Positions 52,673 to 64,000 of a stretch of DNA of 64,000 bases are shown in pieces. A program made the position numbers and the translations under genes. The notes under the pieces were generated by a model, which was not told where the DNA came from, did no database searches, and saw only the letters and a list, made by a program, of their open reading frames with translations. Origin of the DNA: Flabesymbios commensalis (Eukaryota > Annelida > Polychaeta > Terebellida > Flabelligeridae). Location of the stretch: the NCBI GenBank assembly GCA_964017125.1, contig OZ024907.1, positions 20,640,187 to 20,704,186 of the forward strand, written 5' to 3'. Position 1 is the first letter of the stretch; every line of letters starts with the position of its first letter.

Positions 52673-55600
52673 TTACTCGGCAGGTTTTGGCTTTGGTTTG
52701 GGTTTAGGAGGTGGGCGGAACCCTTTCTTCTTTTTTGTATCTTCGCCCATTTTTCTGTTGAAGAGAAATATATCAATTATTTGCGATCGAAATAATTTAT
52801 TGGTAAATATGTAAACATTCAAAGAGAAGAGATAAATTACAAACATTGAAACAAAAGGCTAAAATATCCATTACCAGTATAAAATATGAAATGCCTATAT
52901 GAGAAATCGGGATAACAGGTGACTCGAGATGACTTACTGTAATTATAAAATTGGTTAGATTTATTCATAATAACTATAGTGAAAAACAGGCATATCCATC
53001 TGTAGTGGTATTCTGATTTGATTCTTTCAATTCAATCAGAATAAATGAAACAGAAATTTACAATAATAATGAAAAATAAACAGAATATATGAGGTACACC
53101 ATTTACTGAAAATATATATATTATGGTCTTAAACTATTTAACTGCCATAATCATATTTTCTATACTGACCTTTCGTAAGTCTCCCTTGGCCAGTTGATAT
53201 AATAAGAGAAGATCCATGGTTTAGTAATACCCTGGCCTTGTCTCATGCTGTGTAGATGGCCGCGCCTCTCAAGATTCTGCTCCCTTCTCATCAGCGCCAG
53301 CTCACGGCGTTTGTCCACTTCTTGTAGCATTCTATTTCTTGCGTCCTCTTCAGCTTGTTTCAACTTTTAAATAATATAAAAATAAATTGAAGATGTACAT
53401 TTATTTAGGTTAATATACGATTATAAATGGTCAAACCCGTCCGGTTTTTCCACTTTTACATTAGTTAGCTCTTTCCGATTCATTTGAATACCTATGTTAG
53501 GGGGTCTACGGCCATTAGAAATATTTCCACTCTTACAGTGCGGGGATCGACGTCAGATTCTGACGACTAAAGTCGATCCCCGCGCTGTAAGGGTTAAATA
53601 CCATAATAGTTGTGCCTAGCGCCTCAAGGTTTAATCAATAGTAAAATACCTATATACTAAAATAACTGCATGTTTCATACCTACATTTTTAAATTCGAAA
53701 AGTGCTATTTTAGCAGATAATCAAATGTAGGGCCTAAATCATTTTGATCCATGAACGATTATGCATACGAATACGATTTTAGAATGTCTTAATTGTGATA
53801 TACAGTATATGTTGCAAAACCAGTTCACCATTTGAAAATTAAAAACGTGATACGCCAGAATAAAGTCGGTCCCCGCACTGAAGGGGTTAAAACAATAACA
53901 TATTCTGCTAGCTCATTCGTAACTGATCTTAGAAATGATATTTACGAGCGTAAGATCAGATATTTCCATTGATATCATACCTGTGCCATTCTGAATCGAG
54001 CATCTTCCCTTTGCCGCTCCTCTTCTTTCTGTTGCTTTAATCTCTCGTCTTCTAACTTCTGTTTTTCAATTTCAATCATTTCCCTGTCATAATTAAAGAG
54101 ATACATTTAGTTGTCATTATCGTGTAGGACAGTGAACAAACACAAGATTGCTTCTTACTTTGAGTAAAATATCACTATTGACAGAAAAGTATGCCAATCA
54201 GGACAACTTATCTTTATTAACAGGATAATATTATAAAAAAAAACTACAATACCTTATTGACAGAATTTCATGGCCTCGGCCATGCGATTTTATGTATATA
54301 TAATTTTCTTTTTAGTAATAGCTACAGAAAACCATAACGTCATGGTTTGTCACTCTTAAAGCTGTGCGCACAGTATTAGAGACATGAACGACCAAGATAT
54401 GGTCAGCTTTTCTTGCATTAATATGACATAAACAACAAAGTATGTTAAATTGTCTCTTCAAGTCAAATGTTAAATTTTACAGTATAAGTCTGTCTTACTT
54501 TCGCTTATTTTCCTCCTCTTCAATTTTTCTGGCCTCATCCAACAGAGCCCATCTCTGTGACTCGGCCTTTTCCCTCTCTGCTACTAATCTGGAAACGGCC
54601 TCCTCTTCAGCCTGAAATTACAGGGAAACAATGTCAGATATTAAGAGTGTCTTTAATTACTACGGAATGATGCTTAAATATTAAAGAAAACTATATGCCT
54701 ATATCGAAATTACCCCTGATGGACACACGCATAGGCCCTACTAAAATAACACTGTCTAATATAAACTACGTAGGCCTACATAAACTACGTACAGGCTAAA
54801 TATAAATATTACGTAGGCCTACTCACACAGACCATTTTTATGTTGAGGGTGTTTTTTGCGTATCTTATTGTTAAGAACCAGCCTACTCGTTTCGATTCAC
54901 TTTGAGAACCGCACTAGTTAATTTGGATTTATCTACACCTCAGTTTTTCTGCTATGTTTTAGCTGATACTAAAAACATAATGTATTCAAATAGCAGCCGC
55001 ATTTTCCGATTTTTCCATCGGCTAATGGCTCATCTGAAATTCGTATTCACAAATTTTATTAGGCCTACATGCCTTAAAATTGATCTGGGAAAATCAAGCA
55101 CAGGGTCTGGGATCCCAATAAACTGTATCAAGAGGAACAAGGGCCTCATGTAGGCCTATATTTGTTTAGAACCCCAACAATGTGTGACAGCATAGGCCTA
55201 CCTGTCTCTCCAGCTCCCTGTACCTCTCCTCTTCATCCTCCACGGCCTGGCGTGCCAAGCGATCTTGCTCCTCTTCTTCCTGCAAAACACAGAATCAATA
55301 AGAATCTCGCAATATTCTAACACACACGACCTGTTTATACTATCTTTGCTTAATGTTCAACCAACGTCGCAGACGGTGGCTCAGCTTTAAGCCAAGATAG
55401 CGTTATCGTCCCTTGATTGTGTAGGCCAGCCTATATCTAGCTAAACAAGCAAGGAAAAAGTTTTTCCAGCAGCCCGAAGTATTTGGTATTGTATTGCATC
55501 CGAAATATTTTGTAGGCCTATCGTATTGTATCTATTTATAATATAGTGACATGTAGCCTACATATTTCACATTTCATAATTATTTTATATTATTCAAATA

Positions 55601-58600
55601 GAAACCCGCCCTATCGGGCTTAGGCCTATATTTCACTTGAAAAAACATTTAACATAATTATGAGACATTGGTAAAATTGCGAAATCCTGTATAGGGCCTA
55701 CATGGTAACCGCTCGTATTTCTCCTCTCGGCTAAGGCTTATACATTAGAAATTATAACTAATTTTAACATATCAAGCATTGGAGTCGCAGCTAAAAAACC
55801 ATGGTGGTTCAATAAAAGTTCTCTATTAATCCTGATAGCAAAATGACATTAGTTTTCATTCGAAATAGTTGGCAACACCTGTATATTTCTATTATAGACT
55901 AATGGCTTGTTTTTGATCAATTTTGCGTAAACAGAAAGCATTTTAAATCTAAGATTTATTTGTGTCATGAATTGATTCTGAAAATTGTTATCGTTCATTT
56001 CACGTTATTTGGGCACAGTTAGCCTTATTTGATATTCAGTCCCCTGTTCAAGTACTGTAGGCTATGTTGCTTGCGGACGCGTATTATGCCAACAGGATTT
56101 ACTGAAATTATAATCATGTATCTATACCAATAAAGAATGTCTTCTATATCCTTGATATTGCCTACCTCTCTTTTCCGTCGTTCTTCTTCCTCTCTCTCCC
56201 ACGGATCACTGTCGTTAGAGTTACGTCGCCGGCGTCCGGCGTTCTGGATCTGAGACAGCATGTCCTTCTCTTTCTGACGTGCCGCCTCCATCATTTCTTT
56301 CTGCTCCTGACGCTGTCGCTGTATCTCCTAAGAATGTATTATAATTGAAAAGTATTATTCATTAGAACACTGATGTCGACTACAGTATGCATTCTGTGTT
56401 TTGCTAGCAGCTGTATAATCAGTTGGTCAAAGTAAAATATGATTTCCATCCTGAATCACACAAATTTTCAGTCACTTAAAGTTGCGGATCGCGGTAGCAA
56501 GACACAACTAAAAAATTTAATTGAATATCTCAGTGCTCTAGGGGTAAAATATTGCGGCGTGCCTATACACTGTGAAAACGTACTAGGGCCCTATCGCCGA
56601 TAATGTTTAGTGAAGGTTATGTTCACGTAGGCCCCTACAGTAGGCCTCCAACATACCCCCTATAACTTTTATTTTAAAGCTCATACGATTTCACTCAAAA
56701 GGCAGCTTTATTTCTGGAAATCTGTATTGTAATATACTCAGATGACTTTGGCAAATATCCTCTACGCATATCACAGTACAAAACACATATTCTCCAGAAA
56801 CGACCTTTTTAAACCGTTGTTTAGAAGTGTAATGGCATAACGTTTTGAATGTAGTGAGGCCTACCTTTATGGAACGTTTTTCTAATGCAGCATTCAGTAA
56901 GGTAACGTCATGTGTAGAGACAATGCAGAACCAAAACACGGAGACTCAACGCATGCTGTCCCCATTCAGTGGTACGATCAATAAGTCTAATTAGAAGTTT
57001 TTTAAGTCAATACTATTGAATAGCGGGCCTACCAATTACAGGCAAAAATCAATAAGTCTAGACTGAAACAACCATTGTCTAATTAGCGTGACCGAGGTCT
57101 GAACAGTGTATCCATCGGCGGATGCAGCTGGTGAGCAAATTAAAGTGATCATTTACTTTTTTGGTGAACCGAAAGCTTTTAAGGCAATGCAACGGGATGT
57201 CCTAAGGTATGTATATTATTATGACCTACTTCTATACCGATCAAAGTGTTTTTTATTTAGAATTCTGCTGAATCTAGTAGCGTTACTGTCAGATTAATCC
57301 AACAGTAGCCTAATTATGATTGTCTATTCCGGATAACACAAAATACTGACTCAATGTTGGTCCCCCATCTGCGATAAGTGGGCCAGGTCTAACTTATAAT
57401 TGGAGGCTTAATTATAATATGCCTAAATAGGACAAGTCTTTGTAAAAAATAACTGTTTTTCTCCTTCAAAATGACTAAAATGTTCCACTTACAGATATTA
57501 ATAGATGATTGGTTCTCATGAACAAAAGGCAAATAGTTTCCGTAGGGGCGTTAAGGTTTAGAGTTATGATTCCCTACCTGTTTCTTCCTTTCTATTTCAG
57601 CTTTACGATTTTTCTCTCTTGCAGCTCGCGCAGCTTTCCGTGTTTCTGCCAGCATTTCTCTCGCCTCTTCTTCTGCAATTCTGGCTTGATCTTCTTCCCA
57701 TCGTATGGCATCTATATCTTCTTGCAACAACTGATAACAAAATGGAGAATGCCGCGGGCTAAGTATAAAATAAATTGTTCGATGTGTTCCCAAGATAGGC
57801 CTACGACTAGGCTAACATTTACAGTTGGCCTTCTTATAGCTATAATTTTACAATTAGTGAAATGAGAGTAGAAAAAAAGACAATATAAGTCCTAAATCAC
57901 CAAATATAAGAATCTAACTGGCAATATGGCCCACTGAGGTTGGCGAAATTAATAATTTATTTTTTTAAAGTAGCTGCTTGCAACTAGGCCTATAGCCTAC
58001 CTGTTTCTTTTTATTAGCGTTCAAGCTCTCTTTCTTTTTCTCTTCTTCCATTGCTGCTATCTTGCCCTCTAGTGCTTTGGCTTCTTCTAATCGTCTCTGA
58101 AAATAGCATAGGCTATAATTATGTAGGTAAATGTTTGGATGGGGTGTTTAAATAAATCATCCATTGTCCAATGGCCTATCATGATTTTTTAAGCGTAGAT
58201 GTGTTGGCTGTTTCCCTGATAACTTGAGCAATATATGATCTCAACAGACAAAAGTTAGATAAACCTTTCTCGAGACAGACATATTCCCATCGATTATTAT
58301 ATAAAATACCACAGCAATATAATTATATTATATAAAAGCTTTGGCTCTGTGATAATTACACACCCGTTTTTCTTCCTTCTTTGCTTCTCTCAAAGCCTCT
58401 CTTTCTTGAGCTAAATCTCGTTTTGGACTCTTGTCTACTTCCTTCTTCTTTTTCTGTTGTTTCTTGGCAGGAGCTCTGGTGCCCCTCCGCTTGGTTTTAT
58501 CTCCGTCATTATTCATCTTGTTCTCGACAGCGGCCATTTTCTCCTGTGACAATTACAATAATTCTCATATTACTTTTAACCTTGATCTTCATTTCACTCT

Positions 58601-61600
58601 CCCTAAAATCTATGAAGTATCACCATGATTCTGTAATATCAGCTATTTGAGCTACCCGTTGTAATGATTGAATGCCCAGTGGCTATTTCGAAGGAGTGCG
58701 GTATATTAAAGGTGACATATCACCCCTTATGTTGTATGAATACATTCGTGCCAAATAAATCAAAGTCGCCACAAGATGGGGCACAAGTGTTTCTTTATAT
58801 AGGGTGATTGGCCATCATGTCACCTTCTGAGAGGGTCACATGATAGCCAATCACCCCCATCTATGGGGTGATTGGCTATCATGTGACCCTCTCAGAGGGT
58901 CATATGATAGCCAATCACCCCATATAAGGACATAACTATTCATACCATATAAGGGGTGATAAATCACCTTTAATAAATAAAGTATTTTTTAATGTTTTAT
59001 CTGATGCCTCGAGAGATATATTAACCCTTCACCTGCTAGTGACGCATGTAGGCCTATAAGCCACGGGGCATATTTTCAAAATTTGTGTCATACAAAATGA
59101 TACAGCCCATTGAAATTGGGAATCCCTAATCTTTAGTTCGGATAATTAGATTTTGACTATTTTATAAAATTGGGTAATTTGCATTTACTGCGAGGGGAAA
59201 TTGCGGTAGCTATTCGCAACTCGCAGTAAATGAGAATATGTTAGCGAGTAGATAATGTGGTTATCGTAAAGTATTTAGTATGCATTGTTTTAAATTTCAC
59301 AAATAAATGTATTTTAGGGGTTAATCGTGTTGATAATTTTATACTTTTATATTTAGACAGGTTCAGTAACTCATCAAATCATATGAGCTAAATTCAGTAA
59401 ATTAAAACTATGTCTTCCTTTATTTTATACATAGGCCTACCATTTTGTTTCCTATTTCTAACCTACTTTATGATAAATGCCTATCTTGTGTGTCTTGTAT
59501 ATATCATGATTGTCTGTTTTATTTTTATATTGCAGATGGCCCTTAGCGGTTATAGTGCTACTTGTGTAATCCATGGAAAATAAATATGCTTACAATTAAC
59601 AATGTCGTGTTGGATGTATATCTGACTGACCTTTAGTATCTGTTGTTCCAGTTCCAGCTCCTCCACCGTCAACTCCTCTCCCTCACCGTCAACTTTAGCA
59701 TGCCCAGGAAGAATCTCATTCACTGCAAAAAAACAGAATCGTTCAAAAATGATTCATGTATGGGACTGAATGTTACTTTTGTGCAAAGATAGGATAAACT
59801 GGACCAGGATAACCTGCCGAGGATGGTGAGATGGTAAAAAATGCATTCGCCAAGGGCAAGATTGATGAGAACATAAAAAATAGCCTGGGTATTAAGACAC
59901 GTATACAATCATTTGTAATGCCAACATTTTTATAGACCGGCTGGATTTCCCGGAAAAGCACCGGATTAACCCAGCCGATTTGAAAATAAAGAAGTTGTAC
60001 CATTGCTAGGAACCTAGTTAGCCCGCTTCTATTATTTGTTTGTCATCTCCTTGTTGAGTTAGCAATTCCAGCTTCGAATGAATGAAAAAAAGCAAACATT
60101 TCAACAGAAAAAGGGTTAAACGGTAGGCATATAAAGACAATTAGATCATCGGTATCAACCATGTTTATAACAACAACCGCATCACCGAGTTGCTATCCCC
60201 TTTAGCAACATGTCCCTCCCAAAACATCGTTCCTCGTGATAACTTGATATCCTGTCACCGTCATGAGACGAATGAAGTGTACCCAGTACTATCATTTATG
60301 TTTGAACATGGGTAACCCTGATAAAGCAAGGCGACATAGCATTATCTAGCCAAGCAATAAACTAAATAATAGTGCAAAAATCACAATAATTATTATACAT
60401 ATATAACAATGTAGTAACGGTTCCTGTTGCTCACGTGGGGAGTATACTGTTGTGAATAGTGTTCACAAGGTGATCAAGATATATACTTACTGTCTCTCTC
60501 TAGTTGTGCTAGTTTTAATTCCTCTTTGGTTTTCTGTCTAATCAGTGGAGGGGTTGTAGGTTTTTTAGCCCTCTTCTTTATTTTCGCCACCTCCTCATCA
60601 CTCAGCGTTTTCTCTGGTTTGAAGGCAGGTTTGTCCAGCCAGGCTAACAACTCTTTCTGGTAATCAGGCTCCGCTTTCTTATTCTGCATTATGAACATGG
60701 TTATGTTGATGTATAAATCATGGTATATTTCGGGGGCATATCAAGATCTTAGGGGGGTGGGCTTGATGGCCTGCTTGATGGACAATTTGGCAGATGCTGG
60801 GTGCATAACACAGCAAACATGATATGTTGAGCAAACGCCAAGTTAGCTTAAGGTTGGGCCCGCGTCGTAGACGGTGGGCCAACATAAACCGGCATTGGGG
60901 TGACTTTTTTAATTTTAATTATATGAGTAAAAGAACAGTTTTTCTTACATTTAGTGCTTTCTTGAAGGGCATTATGATAAATTTGAACTGAGAATAATTA
61001 CATTCAAATATATGAATTTTTTATAACAAAAAATGATTATTTTTTATTTTAAAGCGACACAACCAGGCTATATAAAGAAGAAACTCCGATTTCTTATTTC
61101 GGACATGCATGTCTAAAATAAGAAATACGGGGATTTCGTTTTTATATCTCGCTTAACTGGTTAATGCGCAACAGAAAAATTAAAAAACTTTTGCAGTTCT
61201 AGTCTATGAACATGTTTACATCATATGGTCATATTAAGAAGCCAAAATAAAAAATACTGATTTTTATGATTTTAGCCTGATTGTGTTTCTATACATTTTA
61301 ATTTAAAAAAAAACAGTATTTTATTACGAGATGTTCTACAAAACAAGTTGTGTAACGGCATCCATTTTTCCATGCAAAACAATATCCACAACACGAATAG
61401 TGTGATACTAGTATATACATGCATATGCTAAACAAAGCTTGCAGATTGTTAAGCAATATCTACAGGTGCTGCATATAATGCATTAGATGCAGTGCAAATA
61501 TGTAGTGCAATGCTGATAGCTAATTTTCTTACATTGTAACACTGGAATGAGACTATTAGGACTAGATGCTAAACCTATACATGCTAGATAGATTCTGCTT

Positions 61601-63043
61601 ATAGAATTGATTTCTCAGTCAGTTTAGTTCTAAATTTTACAGAAAAAACATCCGGAATCAGACTTATACAGGCTGTCATATTTATGTATATTGTAGATAG
61701 ATCGGTATTAAATTATATGAAACTGTATATCTATAGCTAATTATAGGTCGATACTACATCATAAAAAGAGGCGACGTAGGAAAAGTAAATTCCATTAGAA
61801 GCAGGTAAATGACAGCTGCGCTAGTCAAAGACAGAAGGTATATGCATGGGTAGAAGGTGGGGTACAGAGATAACTTTTTTAGTTTTTTTTGTGGGCAGGG
61901 GGATTGCCCTTTTAAAATCGGGTAAAAATTCAACAATTAAAAAGAAGCAATTGGGTTGGTTAGTTGGTTAGATGGTTAGATAGCATTATGTTAATGCCAC
62001 AAGATGGATAGTGACGCGCAAAATAAGGCTACAAGTTTTTGAGAATTTGTTTAATGTCATTGTTAAATGGGAATCACGTGTTATGTTGCTGGGATAGGGT
62101 TATCCTAAATTTATCCCATTTTCCATTAGAAAAGATTTATCTTATCGTTTCTATTTTTTCTAATGAAAATGAGAGATAATCTTAACCCTTTCAGCGTGGG
62201 GAGCGTCTTTATACGTCAGAATCTGACGTCCATAGACGTCAGATTCTGACGTATAAAGAGAGTCCCCACACTGAAAGAATTAACATATTTCTAATGGCCT
62301 AGCCCCATAGCATAGGTATTCAAATGAAGTGGAAAGAGCTGACTAAGTCATTTATGATGATTTCAAATTGGAAAAAAAACCTTTGGTCTCCATGGTTTAT
62401 ACAACAATATTTCAGGGTTGTAAGGGTTAATACTAGGATTCTAAGTGGGATGGGCCTCAGCTGCTCATATACTCACATCAACATCTGGTTTTACCGTCGG
62501 AGCAGATTGTTCAGGTTTTGTTGAGGTATCACCCTTTGTCTTGTGTTCTGCTTCTGAAGTCTGAGTCTTTTTCTGTGGTTCCATTATGGATTGTTTTTTA
62601 CCAGCATATTTATTTTTATCTTCACTGTCCTTTTTGTTTTTATTCACGGATGATATGTCCATCGCTTGGACATATTCCTTCTTCTCTGATGCAGGGACTG
62701 CCTTCTTATCATTATTTTTCTCATTCTCACCCGTGGACCATTTTACCTTTTTAGACTCTTTGTGCTTAACATTTGACGTATTCTCTGCAGGTTTACCCGC
62801 ATTTCTCACATTCTCTGTATCGTCAGTAACGGCGTTTTGATCTAAACTACCTGATAAATCATTTTGTCTGACAGATTTATCATTTGTAATTGTATCTGTT
62901 GGTGTGATATTTTTCTCTTTTTCGCCTTTTTTCCTGTCCTGATTACTAGTCTTTAAAACTCTTTTACCATCTTTAGATTCTGAATCCAGAGGCTTGTTTT
63001 TCTGATCGTCAACCTTGTCTGTCGTTTTCGCAATTGCGTTTTC
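52673..63043 (-). CDS. Highly charged coiled-coil protein, 3' portion (unknown function)
   Basis: Twelve exons join with matching phases on the minus strand to about 670 residues: 63043-62477, 60683-60491, 59722-59631, 58543-58364, 58096-58001, 57730-57578, 56327-56166, 55279-55202, 54611-54499, 54083-53981, 53363-53170, 52754-52673. The gene continues past the right edge. The first visible exon is low-complexity Lys/Asp/Ser/Thr-rich and probably disordered. The next has PDYQKELLAWLDKPAFKPEK. Then come about 400 residues of Glu/Arg/Lys-rich single helix (DAIRWEEDQARIAEEEAREM, NRKAEIERKKQ). The C-terminus is distinctive: ERRGHLHSMRQGQGI, KPWIFSYYINWP, then KKKKGFRPPPKPKPKPKPAE. Overall this resembles the KIAA2012-type uncharacterised coiled-coil proteins, a resemblance from memory that needs a search. 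A cytoskeletal or ciliary role would be speculation. Introns host many MITEs. Confidence 0.82.
53463..53600. repeat. Repeat with internal hairpin TTACAGTGCGGGGATCGAC
   Basis: TTACAGTGCGGGGATCGAC (53533-53551) pairs with GTCGATCCCCGCGCTGTAA (53572-53590), followed by GGGTTAA. The left flank AGCTCTTTCC...ATTTGAATACCTATG matches, inverted, the flank of the hairpin at 62182-62283, so both belong to one larger family. A further one-arm copy is at 53855-53892. Confidence 0.75.
55345..55425. mobile_element. Palindromic MITE fragment (CGTCGTAGACG family)
   Basis: It contains CAACCAACGTCGCAGACGGT and GGCTCAGCTTTAAGCCA and ends CCTTGATTGTGTAGG. Diverged; intronic in the coiled-coil gene. Confidence 0.55.
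57330..57395. mobile_element. Palindromic MITE fragment (CGTCGTAGACG family)
   Basis: Words GACTCAATGTTGGTCCCCCA and TGCGATAAGTGGGCCAGG correspond to an arm and a decayed centre. Intronic. Confidence 0.45.
58706..58973. mobile_element. TTAA-flanked MITE (AGGTGACATATCACC) with two internal cruciforms
   Basis: TTAA at 58706 and 58970 flanks AGGTGACATATCACCCCTTA at the left and ATAAGGGGTGATAAATCACC at the right. TTAA duplications are known from piggyBac and Kolobok groups. Inside, 58802-58857 and 58864-58920 are two head-to-tail hairpins, each pairing GGGTGATTGGC with GCCAATCACCC. It lies in an intron of the coiled-coil gene. Confidence 0.85.
59021..59324. mobile_element. TTAA-bounded element with hairpin, best-preserved member
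   Basis: It opens TTAACCCTTCACCTGCTAG and closes AGGGGTTAA. It contains CAAAATGATACAGCCCATTG (shared with 49939-50222) and a hairpin with perfect 13-bp arms, CATTTACTGCGAG/CTCGCAGTAAATG (59182-59194, 59220-59232), around AAATTGCGGTAGC. It lies in an intron. Confidence 0.7.
60050..60119. mobile_element. 3' fragment of the TTAA/hairpin family
   Basis: GTTAGCAATTCCAGCTTC is followed by GAATGAATGAAAAA and closes AGGGTTAA (to 60119). It matches the right half of the member ending at 42954. Confidence 0.6.
60809..60903. mobile_element. Palindromic MITE copy (CGTCGTAGACG family)
   Basis: It starts ACAGCAAACATGATATGTTG and has the well-kept centre GGGCCCGCGTCGTAGACGGT followed by GGGCCAACATAAACCGGC. 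The right end is lost. It is intronic in the coiled-coil gene. Confidence 0.75.
61050..61165. repeat. Intronic foldback repeat
   Basis: ACTCCGATTTCTTATTTCGG and TAAAATAAGAAATACGGGG are complementary around GACATGCATGTC. Weaker pairing extends outward (ATATAAAGAAGAAA against TTTCGTTTTTATAT). No target duplication was recognised. Confidence 0.7.
62182..62283. mobile_element. TTAA-bounded perfect-type palindrome
   Basis: TTAACCCTTTCAGCGTGGGG through ATACGTCAGAATCTGACGTC pairs with the right half back to CCCCACACTGAAAGAATTAA. Arms of about 48 bp surround a loop of a few bases. Its right flank (62284-62347) is homologous to the flank of 53463-53600. Confidence 0.85.
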
Positions 63044-64000
63044 CTGGATATGGTATAAATGTACGTGCAAAAAAGTATAATTTATGTACATGCACATCGA
63101 CTTTTAAGGACCAGGTGAACTTGTAATTAATGCAAAGTGCAGTGTTTTTGTGTTAGGTATAATACATGCACGTGTATCACCATGCTGCAACAAGTTGGGT
63201 TTCAGCTTTCAGCTTATTTAATCTATAGTAAAAAAACTATGCCATCAATTTGAAAATAAGATAATTACAATACTCTGATTGAAACTGAAGTATTTTGTCA
63301 AAGCATAGCAAATGGTCAATCTCGAGAATGCACATTTAAGTGAACTCATTTGTGAAATACTGCACAACAATCATGCTATATGGCTATAATTCTGGCGTAC
63401 ACAGCCAAAAGGCAGTATATGCTCACTTGTGAAGTAAGCAGATACTGCCTTTTGACTTTGCATAACAGACTTGTGGTGTTAAAACATAAAGTTCAGAGGA
63501 CAGCCTTTGATGTGGCCATCCCAACTCCTTTGGGATGTCTTTTTTATTAAATATACTATTGAATTAAAATTCATAATATGATATTTATCTCCGCAACGGA
63601 TGGAAACGACATCGTTCGTAAATTATCATTTTACAGAGAAATACATTCGGGTTTGGTCAAAAAACGATTTTAATACTGATTGATTCTGCATTAAAATCAG
63701 TTCAATTATGAAATCAGTTTCATTTGATCAAGTCAAATAAGCTTTGCACCATTGTCCCAGGACCATTAGTATTATGAAGCTAGCGTTCACAGCACAACAT
63801 CAAATGCAGTAATGTGTTATAGTGTACACTTATCATATATTTTATTTGTTATTGGAGAGCTGGAGATAGATCTCAGAAAGTTGCTTAGTCAGGTCGTCCA
63901 ATCAGCTACCTGATAGGTCCGAATATCGGCTTTTGTGAACAAGAAAATCCCAGCACAAACGTAAAATTCGTCACCTAATATTAAAGTGAGGTGTTTGCAC
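63044..64000. other. Upstream intron of the coiled-coil gene
   Basis: It follows the acceptor of the first visible exon. No further exon was found before the window edge. A hairpin pairing AAAAGGCAGTATATGCT with AGCAGATACTGCCTTTT lies at 63403-63455. Otherwise AT-rich. Confidence 0.6.

Noticed and set aside
62518-62840. Plus-strand open frames rich in Phe, Leu and Ser
   Set aside because: Antisense of the Lys/Ser-rich exon 62477-63043, whose splice phases fit the rest of the gene.

Overview
The window looks like nuclear DNA of a marine invertebrate. Its genes have many short exons with GT-AG introns. It is AT-rich and crowded with LINEs, SINEs, palindromic MITEs and long microsatellites, and the short motif AGGCCT recurs throughout. 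The gene families (an IgGFc-binding-domain/TSP1 membrane protein and a TRIM-like E3 ligase with a Deltex tail) would fit a lophotrochozoan such as a mollusc, but the sequence alone does not settle the phylum. No bacterial, organellar or rDNA genes are present.

Three host genes can be built exon by exon with matching splice phases. (1) Plus strand, 1629-8108: 3' part of a type I membrane protein with an IgGFc-binding domain, an acidic DGxDNDCDG calcium-loop-like exon, one thrombospondin type 1 repeat, a Thr-rich stalk, a transmembrane helix and a short basic tail. Its first exon(s) are not identified. (2) Plus strand, 41635-51088: RING, two B-boxes and a coiled coil (a TRIM N-terminus), then a run of tiny phase-0 exons, then a C-terminus that matches the Deltex C-terminal (DTC) domain. 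I consider this TRIM-Deltex chimera, with an apparently degenerate ADP-ribose pocket, the most interesting gene here. (3) Minus strand, 52673-63043 and continuing past the right edge: a highly charged helical/coiled-coil protein of unknown function, convergent with gene 2.

The 33 kb between genes 1 and 2 is mainly mobile DNA: a decayed Ty3/gypsy pol region (9424-12150), six LINE remnants (19823-22490, 23436-25075, 26290-28380, 32340-32630, 35913-38160, 40317-40985), a 5S-rRNA-derived SINE (38893-39350), and many terminal-inverted-repeat elements without coding capacity. Several unrelated-looking elements share one design: short terminal inverted repeats around an AT-rich interior in which a family-specific 8-15 bp 'phrase' recurs in both orientations (12329-12796, 13799-14694, 15181-17902 with 16360-17736 nested in it, 18646-19719, 30190-31222, 34747-35155, 43398-43600).

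The introns of all three genes carry two further families. One is a palindrome of about 108 bp centred on CGTCGTAGACG, with at least ten copies or fragments across the window. The other is a TTAA-flanked element with an internal hairpin whose stem sequence differs between copies while the hairpin is kept. Very long tetranucleotide arrays lie in introns of genes 1 and 2 (2129-2278, 4606-5226, 44496-44714).
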